A DNA stretch of 23,277 nucleotides from the IMG/VR virus record IMGVR_UViG_3300044639_002535, positions 1 to 23,277 of that record; one strand, written 5' to 3'. The notes under the pieces were generated by a model, which was not told where the DNA came from, ran no database searches, and saw only the letters and a list, made by a program, of their open reading frames with translations. Made by a program: the position numbers and the translations under genes. This document shows positions 1 to 7,766 of this stretch, one piece after another. The stretch is from a virus. The first letter of the stretch is position 1. The number at the start of each line of letters is the position of its first letter.

Positions 1-462
1 ATTACTATCAGTAGCAACACCATCACACCAATAACAACGAATAGCATTTTCTGTTTCCCAAACTATTTTTGCTTTAATACCATTAGTAGTATCAAATTCT
101 AATAATTCATTATTTACATCATTTACATCATTAAATAATGTACGATAAATACCATAACCAAATTTATCCAATGAAACCATTCCTATTTCTGAATTGGTAC
201 CTACATTTGATTTTAAAAATAAAATAACAAAATTGGCTTCAGCAACCCAACCAATAGGAAGATAACGGTCATTATCATTTCCATTATCAGGTTTAATAGT
301 AAAACCTACAACATTACCATATTGATTTTCCCAAGAATAAGTTTTATCAACATTTGTAATTATACGTCCGTTATAAGAAATACGTGCAGAATCTTTAGCT
401 TGGAACATTTTATCCAAGTCCATCTGCATACCGCCAGTAAATAAGTTTTTTGTTTCAGCCAT
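1..462 (-). CDS. Tail nozzle / stabilization-type protein, N-terminal part (cut by window edge)
   Basis: The 154 visible codons are open to the window edge, so the C-terminal part is missing. The protein begins MAETKNLFTGGMQMDLDKM. An 'FTGGM.MD.D' start is typical of the large protein usually called stabilization protein in crAss-like phages, related to the P22 gp10 / T7 gp12 tail-tube or nozzle family. The family link rests on this N-terminal motif and on position at the distal end of the connector gene cluster; no further domain can be judged. The start ATG at 462 overlaps the stop of the preceding gene by one base (TAATG), suggesting translational coupling. Expected role: part of the tail tube/nozzle below the portal ring. 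Another tail-hub protein is possible. Confidence 0.6.
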   Translation of the reverse strand, partial: MAETKNLFTGGMQMDLDKMFQAKDSARISYNGRIITNVDKTYSWENQYGNVVGFTIKPDNGNDNDRYLPIGWVAEANFVILFLKSNVGTNSEIGMVSLDKFGYGIYRTLFNDVNDVNNELLEFDTTNGIKAKIVWETENAIRCYWCDGVATDSN

Positions 463-1634
463 TAGAAATTATTTTTATTTGGTAATGGAAGTAATTGCAT
501 GTGTTGATTAGCAAGATATTTATATTCATTAGCATCTGGCATTTCATCATTACCACGAGCTAGTCCACATTCCCAAGTCCAATCACGGTCAAGTTGAACA
601 ATGACATACTGTGGAGTTTTTCCTGAAATAAAATCTCTATACTTATACATATAAATTAAATATGTTGAAACAGCTTTAATATGATTATTCTTAACCATTG
701 GCCATCCATCTTCATCTAAATAAATTCCCATATAAGAAATACCTACTTTACCATTCTCAATAGTATTAAAAAAAATTTTATTATTTATTATTGAATAAAC
801 AGCATTACTACCACCAAAAACATTTAGTTTACCTGTAGCTTGATTATTTAAATTAACGGCAGAACGATTAGCAAGATTATTTGAACCTTTAGCTGGAACA
901 ATAGATGGTGTATCATCACACGTATCACAATCATCACCTTCTCTTGGAGCAACTCTTCTTTGAATAACTAAATTAGAAATCGTTCCAGTAATAGAAGTTG
1001 TTGAACTAAGTAAATTAAAATTAACTGTAGCATCACGACCTGTAATTATTAATCGTGAAACCATTGTATCAGCAATAGCTGAATATGGAAGTAATATTGC
1101 ATTTATTTGTGCTGCAAAGTCTGTTAAAATATCAGGAGTTGTTTCACCACCAACAACTAAATGCTGAAAGCTATTTGTAACTAAATTACCACAATCATTA
1201 TTTGTAATAGTTAGAATAATTAAATCTCCAACTAAAAACACTCCTGAAAAAACGTAGGCAATAGAGCCAGCCTGTCCAGGATTACATACAATCTTATTAC
1301 CGGAAAGATATCTTTCAGGAGTGGTAACAACTGGAGAACTTTTAGCTTTATTAAACATTCTAAAATCACGTTTGGTTACATCCAAATATGTTTCGCCAAT
1401 CTTTAATGCATTTAAATAAATAAAATTATCTGGAACACAAGCTTGATAATCTTCAACCTCTAGTTCACACTCAAATCTTTTATATGTATCACTAGATCCA
1501 ATTTTTGTTTCAGCTTCATAAGCCCAACGAGCAAAATCTTCCAATACCTCATTTGGATTTTCTAATTGAAGTAAAGTCATTGCAGCATCGATAGCCGAAT
1601 AAATACTTACATGTTGTTGTGAATTTAAACTCAT
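462..1634 (-). CDS. Connector/tail ring protein with an inserted beta-sandwich domain
   Basis: 390 aa. The N-terminal ~90 residues are helical (AAMTLLQLENPNEVLEDFA, then WAYEAETKIG) followed by a 'VPDNFIYLNALKIG' strand, a pattern common in T7 gp11/P22 gp4-like connector or tail-tubular proteins of podoviruses. Residues ~125-225 form an inserted beta-rich domain (GVFLVGDLIILTI, VVGGETTPDILTDFAAQINA) resembling a domain in the 229-aa protein at 2827-3516. A cysteine cluster (DDCDTCDD) near residue 235 could bind metal. The C-terminal third returns to the core fold. It sits between other connector-type genes and is coupled by TAATG to the nozzle-type gene. Family placement is by pattern only; the exact ring position in the virion is unknown. 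Confidence 0.55.
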   Translation of the reverse strand: MSLNSQQHVSIYSAIDAAMTLLQLENPNEVLEDFARWAYEAETKIGSSDTYKRFECELEVEDYQACVPDNFIYLNALKIGETYLDVTKRDFRMFNKAKSSPVVTTPERYLSGNKIVCNPGQAGSIAYVFSGVFLVGDLIILTITNNDCGNLVTNSFQHLVVGGETTPDILTDFAAQINAILLPYSAIADTMVSRLIITGRDATVNFNLLSSTTSITGTISNLVIQRRVAPREGDDCDTCDDTPSIVPAKGSNNLANRSAVNLNNQATGKLNVFGGSNAVYSIINNKIFFNTIENGKVGISYMGIYLDEDGWPMVKNNHIKAVSTYLIYMYKYRDFISGKTPQYVIVQLDRDWTWECGLARGNDEMPDANEYKYLANQHMQLLPLPNKNNF

Positions 1635-1637
1635 AAA

Positions 1638-2069
1638 TTATTTTTGTTGAGGTGCGTATTGTTGATTTCCATCCATTGTAATATCTAAATATTCTTTACC
1701 TAATTCAACTTGCTTCATAATTAATTTTTTAATTCTTGGAGCAGTTTTAAATTTAAAGTTTCGAAACTTTTTAGAGCATGAAAGGAATAAAAAAGTAAAT
1801 CTATAATCGTATTTACTCATATCAATACCAATAGGTAAATAATGAGTACACAATGTTTTTACGGGTAAGCAAAAGTTTTTTGCAAATAACCGAACTGGTT
1901 CATTATTTTCAATAGAATATTTCATTCCATTTAAATAATAATAATGAATAATCTTTGAAAATTCATCTTGACTTAAAACATAACCATCTTGTGTCGTAAG
2001 CATTTTATTTGCTCGACAATAATCATAGATGTCTTTCATCTTAAATTGTCTAGGTATCTTCCCGGCCAT
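1638..2069 (-). CDS. Small crAss-like virion-module protein, function unknown
   Basis: 143 aa, basic and helical: it starts MAGKIPRQFKMKDIYDYCR and carries a Tyr-rich stretch (KIIHYYYLNGMKY) and a Lys-rich C-terminal half (KKFRNFKFKTAPRIKKLIMK). I recognise a general resemblance to small proteins in the connector region of crAss-like genomes but no defined domain. Its start lies inside the end of the upstream gene (20-base overlap), so it is co-translated with the ring/tail cluster; three bases separate its stop from the next gene. A structural or assembly role is inferred from position only. Confidence 0.5.
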   Translation of the reverse strand: MAGKIPRQFKMKDIYDYCRANKMLTTQDGYVLSQDEFSKIIHYYYLNGMKYSIENNEPVRLFAKNFCLPVKTLCTHYLPIGIDMSKYDYRFTFLFLSCSKKFRNFKFKTAPRIKKLIMKQVELGKEYLDITMDGNQQYAPQQK

Positions 2070-2739
2070 CGTTTATTTCGTCAGTTTTTGAAGATTGAAC
2101 AATAGTTAATTCTCTTGGGAAAATTTTATCTACAATTTTTTGATAAACATCAAGTGACAATGGATAAGCGTCAGTCATTGGATTAAAACATGTAGGGGTA
2201 CATCCTTCAGTTGAATAATTATAAGCATCTTTTGGTTGCTCTGCAATTAAACGAACATTAATATATTTTGTTTTTTTAAATTCATTTTTAAACATTACAT
2301 ATAATGTATTACCAATAAGAAATGAACGATTAACGTTTTTACCAAAATGTGTTTTTTCACGAAAAAAAACATGATTAGCCTTACTTACAATAATTGGATT
2401 TTGTTTATTTATAAAACCAACCCAAAGAGCAGGACTATTACCACTACCCATAACAGGAACAGGAATTTTTACTTTTTTAATATTGCATCCCCATTTTAAT
2501 AATTCGCTACAATTTTGATCAGTCATATCCACTTCAGTAAGTGGAACAACTCCTAAGTCTTGTTGAAAGATTGCATCAATTGATAAATTCTTCAACATCA
2601 TTTCTTTTAGAATAGAAGCACGATAATACCGAATCCAAAATTCAATCTGTCGAGGATTTAATTTGTTATCATCCGAATTACCTTGCCCTGCCTTTGGACT
2701 ATTACGGATATTATAAATAAAACTATTAAGACTTTCCAT
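2050..2739 (-). CDS. Putative virion ring/tail protein
   Basis: 229 aa. The N-terminal half has the pattern 'NPRQIEFWIRYYRASILKEMM...IDAIFQQDLG.VPLTEVD', which I associate with a conserved uncharacterised virion protein family next to the connector genes of crAss-like phages. The middle is beta-rich (ALWVGFINKQNPIIVSK; FLIGNTLYVMF) and the tail is acidic (DEINDGREDT). It ends with TAG, supporting a standard genetic code. It is the first gene after the terminator hairpin at 2778-2797, so it may start its own transcript from the TATATTTG box just upstream. No enzymatic motif is seen. A ring or tail-hub role is inference. Confidence 0.5.
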   Translation of the reverse strand: MESLNSFIYNIRNSPKAGQGNSDDNKLNPRQIEFWIRYYRASILKEMMLKNLSIDAIFQQDLGVVPLTEVDMTDQNCSELLKWGCNIKKVKIPVPVMGSGNSPALWVGFINKQNPIIVSKANHVFFREKTHFGKNVNRSFLIGNTLYVMFKNEFKKTKYINVRLIAEQPKDAYNYSTEGCTPTCFNPMTDAYPLSLDVYQKIVDKIFPRELTIVQSSKTDEINDGREDT

Positions 2740-2761
2740 AAATTAAAAATTAGCAAGTAAG

Positions 2762-2769
2762 CAAATATA
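2762..2769 (-). promoter_or_regulatory. Candidate Bacteroidota -7 promoter box (TATATTTG)
   Basis: The minus strand reads TATATTTG 23 bases upstream of the start of the 229-aa ring-type gene and just after the terminator hairpin. It matches the -7 consensus TAnnTTTG. No TTG is found 17-23 bases upstream, so the -33 element is missing and the call is tentative. Confidence 0.3.
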
Positions 2770-2797
2770 AAAATAAAGGTCGGGATTTCTCCCGACC
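2766..2797 (-). terminator. Intrinsic terminator after the decoration/fibre candidate
   Basis: Perfect 7-bp stem GGTCGGG/CCCGACC (2778-2797) with a 6-base loop. In the minus direction it is followed by TTTATTTTTATATTTG. It lies 30 bases past the stop of the gene at 2827-3516 and separates that gene from the rest of the tail cluster, allowing separate dosage. Confidence 0.7.
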
Positions 2798-2826
2798 AGT
2801 TACATATTTTAAATAAAAAGTTTTGA

Positions 2827-3516
2827 TTAAAGTGCGTTAATCAATGCAGTTAATGCAGCACCTTCGCCAGCATCACCATACCAAACAAGTTCCATACTTT
2901 TACCATCAACCGTTCCATCGGTAAAATTTTGGTCAGCACTTGGGTTGTATTGAATTACTACAACATCGAATGTTGAGTTAGTAATTAAGTCAGCACTAAT
3001 ACCATCTACAATAGCTTGAGCTGGAGTTCCTGAAGAAACAGTTCCAGCAACACCCACTACATAAGCGATAGTTCCTGCAGTAGAATCAGCATATACATAA
3101 CCAACCATACTGTTCTTCAATGTTTGAGAAGCAGTGATCGTAAGAACACCAGCAACATTTGAAGCAGTATAAGGAGCTAATGTATCAGCATCAATCAATG
3201 CTTCAACAGCATTTGCAATTGTAGTTACAGTATCGCCAGCAACAACAGTGTACTGATATTGCTTTCTCCAAATTTGACGGCTTTCACTATTATCAACAAT
3301 AGTTACTTTTACAATATCGCCAGCAGCGTATGTTCCCGCAAAAGTGATAGTCAATGTACGAGCAGTACCCGCAGCATAAACATGTGAAACAGCACCCAAA
3401 AGAGAATCCGCAGAAACTACAAATGAAGGTGATAAATCAACTTTTCCACTAGCTAAAGCTGGTGTGTGCCCTTGGGCAAGAATCGCTCTGCGATTTGGTC
3501 CAATATTAATTCCCAT
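2827..3516 (-). CDS. Beta-rich virion protein, decoration or head-fibre candidate
   Basis: 229 aa, rich in Ala, Thr, Val and Gly, with almost no long helices. Residues ~45-160 contain strand patterns AGDIVKVTIVDN, QYTVVAGDTVTTIANAVEAL and LTITASQTLKNS. These resemble beta-sandwich modules of phage decoration or tail-sheath-like proteins ('GD.v.vtI...Y.yTV.aGDT...ia.al...I.....ytAs..g..l.ItA'). The same pattern recurs inside the 390-aa protein at 462-1634. The gene has a higher GC content and a more even codon choice than its neighbours and is closed by its own strong terminator, both fitting an abundant capsid component. Decoration, auxiliary capsid or head-fibre function is inference; no homologue could be checked. 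Confidence 0.5.
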   Translation of the reverse strand: MGINIGPNRRAILAQGHTPALASGKVDLSPSFVVSADSLLGAVSHVYAAGTARTLTITFAGTYAAGDIVKVTIVDNSESRQIWRKQYQYTVVAGDTVTTIANAVEALIDADTLAPYTASNVAGVLTITASQTLKNSMVGYVYADSTAGTIAYVVGVAGTVSSGTPAQAIVDGISADLITNSTFDVVVIQYNPSADQNFTDGTVDGKSMELVWYGDAGEGAALTALINAL

Positions 3517-3546
3517 AAGAATTTTTTATTTTTTTGATTTTGAAAA

Positions 3547-4188
3547 TTATGTGTTAGCAGTTTTAATTTCGTTCATTTGAACTTGATAATTTGGATCCTT
3601 GACAGTACCTAACATTTTACGAACAGCGATATTTACAATCTCATTATGAGTAGCTAAAGGTAAATCACAATTTACATTATTAGTTGGATTTGTTTCATCA
3701 TTTAAAACCGTTACCGGTAATTTAAGATAAACTAAATCAGCACTAACAAAATTTGTTATTCCTTTTATATCTATAATATCAACTGTTCCATTATTATTTG
3801 TTAAATAAATAGGATTTTCATTATCCGGAACATTAAATGGATCCCGTTGGCTTTCGTTATAATCATCCCATTTCATGGGTTTTACAGGCGCCGACCTTTG
3901 GTTATCGCATATATCAGTATAACTTGCAGACAAAGCAAGAATGTACATAAAACTAGGAACATTGATATTATTCAATGTAATTATAGGAACAGTAAAAGAC
4001 TTTTTACGAACCAATGAAACAAGGTCTTCACGTCTTTTTTCATTAAGTTCAAATTGAGCATACCTTTCTTTAGTGAATTCGACAATAGCCTCATTCAAAT
4101 AAAAATCTTTTTGAGTTGAATTAAACCAAGGATTACCTGGCTTATCCATTAACTCATCACAGGCGGTATGCATTTGAATTATAGTCAT
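3547..4188 (-). CDS. Head-tail connector / ring protein candidate
   Basis: 213 aa. The N-terminus 'CDELMDKPGNPWFNSTQKDFYLNEAIVEFTKERY' fits the helical start common to crAss-like ring/adaptor proteins (a 'DK.g.pwf...ei..ylN.A..ef' pattern). It is followed by beta-rich segments and a closing helix with 'LATHNEIVNIAVRKMLG'. It shares a TAATG junction with the upstream 329-aa gene and lies three genes after the portal, where adaptor or ring proteins are usually encoded. The most likely role is a ring below the portal. Support is by pattern and position; alternatives include a head-completion protein. Confidence 0.55.
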   Translation of the reverse strand: MTIIQMHTACDELMDKPGNPWFNSTQKDFYLNEAIVEFTKERYAQFELNEKRREDLVSLVRKKSFTVPIITLNNINVPSFMYILALSASYTDICDNQRSAPVKPMKWDDYNESQRDPFNVPDNENPIYLTNNNGTVDIIDIKGITNFVSADLVYLKLPVTVLNDETNPTNNVNCDLPLATHNEIVNIAVRKMLGTVKDPNYQVQMNEIKTANT

Positions 4189-5177
4189 TACTCTTCAGTT
4201 TTAGCAAGTTCTTTTTTATTAGCCTCTAGTTTTAACTTCATATCCTTAACCTTTTTATGGAATGCCGGAACTGATTTAATTTTCAATGAATGACCATACA
4301 TTTCGATTGCTACTTCAAGGTTTCCCTCGGCAACAGCCTCTTCTGCAAGTTTTACATATTCCAATCTTTCAGTTTCCTCTTCAGTATTTACAACTGGAGC
4401 AGACACAGGTTGCGGAGCTACCGCTACTGGTACTGGCACGATTCCTTGAGTATTTTTAATACCGAGTTGCGTATTGATTGATGGTATTAAATCTGAATTT
4501 ATTTTAAGCCAATTAATAGCTTGTTCTTGGTTAATACCAATTCGTTCATTATTAAAAAACCATAATCCTTGCGCTTCACGAATAATCTTACTTTCCTTTG
4601 CCATAAAGAAAACTTCCTTATAAACTTTATCAGGAGATTCATACTCTTCCAATACTTTAGCTGGATTCTTACGAACAGCATCATATACCAATTTCTTGAT
4701 AATGGCTTCGCTAGAAGCAACGTTTACTGGAATAGCAAGTAATCGAGCAAACATAAAAAGCTTTTGACCTTTTAGTTCACTAATAATCCCTCTAACTTTT
4801 CCTTCTAAGTCCATTTTCTCAACATCTTCAATTGCTTGAGCATGAATATTTACAGGAAGAAAAACAGGAGTGTTAGATTTACAATAAACTATATGATCTT
4901 TTACATGAAGATATTCTAAGCAGTCATTGATTTTTGAAAAACTCAATATCTTTTTCTTATTATATCTTGTTGTTTTTGGATTACCATGTTCATCATAAAA
5001 TTGACGATAAATACCATTATGATCGGTATAATCTCTAACTACAATTGTTCCCACACGCTTCGGATTGACCAGGCGGATTTCCGCCTGACCAGTTTCCGGA
5101 AGCATTATTAATTCCTGATAAACTTTAGTCGGCAATAAATCTTTTAATGCCTGACTAATTACTCTTTCTTTCTCCAT
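4188..5177 (-). CDS. Virion-module protein with TPR-like C-terminus
   Basis: 329 aa, mostly helical. Residues ~60-115 contain basic/beta segments (TTRYNKKKILSFSKIND; PVFLPVNIHAQAI). A Pro/Val/Ala linker (PVPVAVAPQPVSAPV, ~residues 245-262) leads to a C-terminal helical pair with a TPR-like pattern (YVKLAEEAVAEGNLEVAIEMY). It directly follows MCP in the operon. I do not recognise the full-length family; the linker-plus-TPR end suggests a protein-interaction role in assembly. Its 5' leader (AAAGAAAAAGAAAAGTTATG) is identical to that of the scaffold-like gene at 6656-7732. The Lys-rich end is probably exposed. Confidence 0.5.
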   Translation of the reverse strand: MEKERVISQALKDLLPTKVYQELIMLPETGQAEIRLVNPKRVGTIVVRDYTDHNGIYRQFYDEHGNPKTTRYNKKKILSFSKINDCLEYLHVKDHIVYCKSNTPVFLPVNIHAQAIEDVEKMDLEGKVRGIISELKGQKLFMFARLLAIPVNVASSEAIIKKLVYDAVRKNPAKVLEEYESPDKVYKEVFFMAKESKIIREAQGLWFFNNERIGINQEQAINWLKINSDLIPSINTQLGIKNTQGIVPVPVAVAPQPVSAPVVNTEEETERLEYVKLAEEAVAEGNLEVAIEMYGHSLKIKSVPAFHKKVKDMKLKLEANKKELAKTEE

Positions 5178-5217
5178 AACTTTTCTTTTTCTTTTTTAGT
5201 TTATATTCAATTTACTT

Positions 5218-6597
5218 TTAAGCCATTACAAGCATACCGCAAGACAATGGGTTTCTGATGATGTAACCACCTTCAGTCAAATACTCACATTTAAATGAGT
5301 CACTTGAATTGGCAGACATCATTGTTTTTTGGTCAAATGGATTTACCATACCTGCAATATACTTACAGATATATCCTCTTGACATTCCTTCAGCACCTTT
5401 AACAAGACGCTCGATGTTTGATTCACCACCAACCATATCAAAGTTCATAAATACCATACGGAAAGATTCCTTTGGTAAACCTGAATTTGCATCAATATTG
5501 TTTCCGTGTATGTTTGGATCATCAAAGATTGGAGCATCAACCAATGTCATACTAACACCAAAAGCATTGTATGAAGTAAAGTTTACACCAATATTCATTT
5601 CCTTACCAACAGCAGCATTGTAAATCATATTTCCGTTAGTCATAACAAATGCTTTCATAGCATTAGCAAAAGCTACACGTCCACCAGAACCAGTGTATAC
5701 TAACCAATGTTGACCTTTTTTACCAGTATTTAAAAACAATTGCATCAAGAAATCTTGAATACGTTGTTCAGTTAATATACCATTATATGTATCAATATTT
5801 GCAGAGTCAATCTGACGAAGTAAACCATCACCTTTAATGATTGGACGACCATTAGTATCGAACATTGTTGGATTACCATTAGAATCCATTGTAGAAATTG
5901 AATACCAAGCATCTAATTCTTTTTCGTAACGGAAATCATCTTCAGCAATCATTTGATCAGTGAAATACCATAAACGGCTTCCAGCATTTTCAATCCAAGT
6001 TACATCAGTCAATGCAGAACCAGAAATACTTCTAGCCTTACGATTGATACCAATGTAATTTGTATACCAGTCTGGATAAACGTGGTTTTCGTATCCTTTT
6101 TCAGAAGACTCAGTAAATGCAGTACCAATTTTACCAACAGTAACACCAGCTAAAAGAGCTGCAGCTGCAACAGCTGAAGTTCCAATAATTGATGAATCTT
6201 GAAGTTTGTAAGTATAGGTATATCCTCCCGCAGAAGCTACAGGTAATCCGATAATAACACCTTGGTTACCATCAGCAAATCTGATTACGTCATTTGGATT
6301 GAAATAATTCTCTTCAAATTCAACAGTTGCTGAAGCATGTGCTGAACCATCACCAGAAGAAGTTCCAGTACAAGTCGATGGACGATTTGTACGACCTAAT
6401 ATTGGCCATGAGAATTTTACATCACCGATTAATTTTTCTTTTGCAAAACGACCTGTTCCTTCGGTAAAATAGGCAACAGAGTATTGTGGAAATTGACGAG
6501 TTAATTTACGCTCGATCTCAGGAAATTTCAAGAGATTCGTCACTAGAGCATTACTTTCCATGGTTTCATTACCATAAGAACCTTTGTATGTACGCAT
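5218..6597 (-). CDS. Major capsid protein (HK97-fold, crAss-like)
   Basis: 459 aa, close to the usual size for crAss-like MCPs. Diagnostic stretches are 'DTNGRPIIKGDGLLRQID', 'YNGILTEQRIQDFLMQLFL' and 'HWLVYTGSGGRVAFANAMKAF', matching the central part of the HK97-type capsid fold in this group, with a C-terminal 'YICKYIAGMVNPFDQK' segment. An insertion rich in Ala and Gly (~residues 85-155, including SAVAAAALLAGVTVG) probably forms a surface or intercapsomer domain. The gene follows portal and a scaffold-like gene in the expected order. Codon choice is more GC-rich than in neighbours (e.g. GGT, AAC), fitting the most abundant structural protein. An inverted repeat sits in its 5' leader (6613-6634). 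Confidence 0.85.
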   Translation of the reverse strand: MRTYKGSYGNETMESNALVTNLLKFPEIERKLTRQFPQYSVAYFTEGTGRFAKEKLIGDVKFSWPILGRTNRPSTCTGTSSGDGSAHASATVEFEENYFNPNDVIRFADGNQGVIIGLPVASAGGYTYTYKLQDSSIIGTSAVAAAALLAGVTVGKIGTAFTESSEKGYENHVYPDWYTNYIGINRKARSISGSALTDVTWIENAGSRLWYFTDQMIAEDDFRYEKELDAWYSISTMDSNGNPTMFDTNGRPIIKGDGLLRQIDSANIDTYNGILTEQRIQDFLMQLFLNTGKKGQHWLVYTGSGGRVAFANAMKAFVMTNGNMIYNAAVGKEMNIGVNFTSYNAFGVSMTLVDAPIFDDPNIHGNNIDANSGLPKESFRMVFMNFDMVGGESNIERLVKGAEGMSRGYICKYIAGMVNPFDQKTMMSANSSDSFKCEYLTEGGYIIRNPLSCGMLVMA

Positions 6598-6612
6598 TTT
6601 AATTTGGTTTTT

Positions 6613-6634
6613 GATTAAACATTTTAATTTAATC
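6613..6634 (-). promoter_or_regulatory. Inverted repeat in the MCP 5' leader
   Basis: GATTAAA/TTTAATC, 7-bp arms with an 8-base spacer, 16 bases before the MCP start and 22 bases beyond the end of the scaffold-like gene. It could be an mRNA hairpin that sets MCP expression or protects a processed 5' end. AT-only arms make chance occurrence possible. Confidence 0.35.
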
Positions 6635-6655
6635 GGCTACCTAAAATACAATCTT

Positions 6656-7732
6656 TTAATCTTCTCCTACAAACCTTCTTGGATCAAAAGCACCTTTGCT
6701 TGTTGAAACATTTACTTTGTTTACTCCTGGCATTTCTGCATTTTTTAGAGTATTCAAAAGTTTGGCAGTAGCAGAGTTTTCTCCACGACTTTTTAATATT
6801 TGCTTTATCACATTTTTATTACGATAGATGAAAGCTATTTCAGCTAACTCTGATTCGTTTGCAGTAATCTCTCTCAGGAATTTACCACTTGTGATGTATT
6901 CATAATGTGAACCTTGAAATTTTTTAAGGTCAGAATCATTTTTAGCCACTTTAATATCAAACATCGTTTGAGTATTTTCTAAATGACTTTTTAGTTTCTC
7001 TTTAGAATACATTAAATCTTTATCGTTCATTGAACTCGATTCTTTATACTCTTCCTTTTTTTTATTTTCTAGTTCACCAACGTATCCGTTGATTCCATTA
7101 CGCAATTTTCTAGCTTCGATAACAAGAACACCACTGTTTTCCATTTTTTCAACAGCAATTTCAGCATCTTCTTCATTCATACCATTAAGGACTAAATCCT
7201 TAATCATCAAAGCATCATCTTTTAATTTAAGAACTTCATTTAATTTTAAAATCTGTTCGTCAAATTTAGAAGGAGTAGTCTTCATACGAAGTTCCTCATT
7301 CTCTTGTTTTAACTTTTTAATAGCCTCAACAGTTTTTTCGATTGGTTCATTTTCTTCAACTCCAAGTTCAGTATAAATTTCTTTTGAAATAACTGGCTTT
7401 TGGTTATTTGAATTTTTATTATCAGAATTATCGTTTTGTTCAACTTCTAATCGAACAGTTTTTTGTTCATTAGTTTCATCATTATTATTGGATCTTTTAT
7501 TTTCATCAAACCCTTTTTCATCTTCATCGGCTGAATCACTAAAATCACTCCATGTCAAAGAACCATCATTATCGGTATTTTCAGTTTCTCTATTATCGGT
7601 TTTAGAATTATCTTCTTCACCTTTATTATTAACTTCACTACCATTATTTGCATCGATATTATTTTCAATATCTACATCTTCTTCAGCAAACTTTTTTGCT
7701 AATTCAATGTTCATTTCATTTTCATTTGCCAT
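6656..7732 (-). CDS. Scaffold-like acidic coiled-coil protein between portal and MCP
   Basis: 358 aa. The first ~110 residues are low-complexity, Asn/Asp/Glu-rich and highly acidic (DSADEDEKGFDENKRSNNND). A coiled-coil-forming region follows (~125-165, IKKLKQENEELRMK), then mixed helical segments, ending in a basic 'STSKGAFDPRRFVGED'. Acidic disorder plus coiled coil plus a basic tail, encoded between portal and MCP, is the usual makeup of capsid scaffolding proteins. No protease motif is visible. The function is inferred from composition and synteny. A TATATTTG box lies 21 bases upstream of the start. Confidence 0.6.
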   Translation of the reverse strand: MANENEMNIELAKKFAEEDVDIENNIDANNGSEVNNKGEEDNSKTDNRETENTDNDGSLTWSDFSDSADEDEKGFDENKRSNNNDETNEQKTVRLEVEQNDNSDNKNSNNQKPVISKEIYTELGVEENEPIEKTVEAIKKLKQENEELRMKTTPSKFDEQILKLNEVLKLKDDALMIKDLVLNGMNEEDAEIAVEKMENSGVLVIEARKLRNGINGYVGELENKKKEEYKESSSMNDKDLMYSKEKLKSHLENTQTMFDIKVAKNDSDLKKFQGSHYEYITSGKFLREITANESELAEIAFIYRNKNVIKQILKSRGENSATAKLLNTLKNAEMPGVNKVNVSTSKGAFDPRRFVGED

Positions 7733-7753
7733 AACTTTTCTTTTTCTTTAATA

Positions 7754-7761
7754 CAAATATA
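7754..7761 (-). promoter_or_regulatory. Candidate -7 promoter box (TATATTTG)
   Basis: Minus-strand TATATTTG in the 34-base gap between portal and the scaffold-like gene, matching TAnnTTTG. It could supply extra transcripts for scaffold and MCP. No -33 TTG at 17-23 bases, and such 8-mers are expected a few times by chance in this AT-rich window. Confidence 0.25.
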
Positions 7762-7766
7762 TATAA

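Noticed and set aside
5309-5623. 104-codon plus-strand reading frame inside the MCP gene
   Set aside because: Shadow of the well-supported MCP frame; no leader or expected composition. The same applies to plus-strand frames within 4290-4481, 7089-7376, 7488-7751, 8104-8304, 9547-9822 and 10510-10749.
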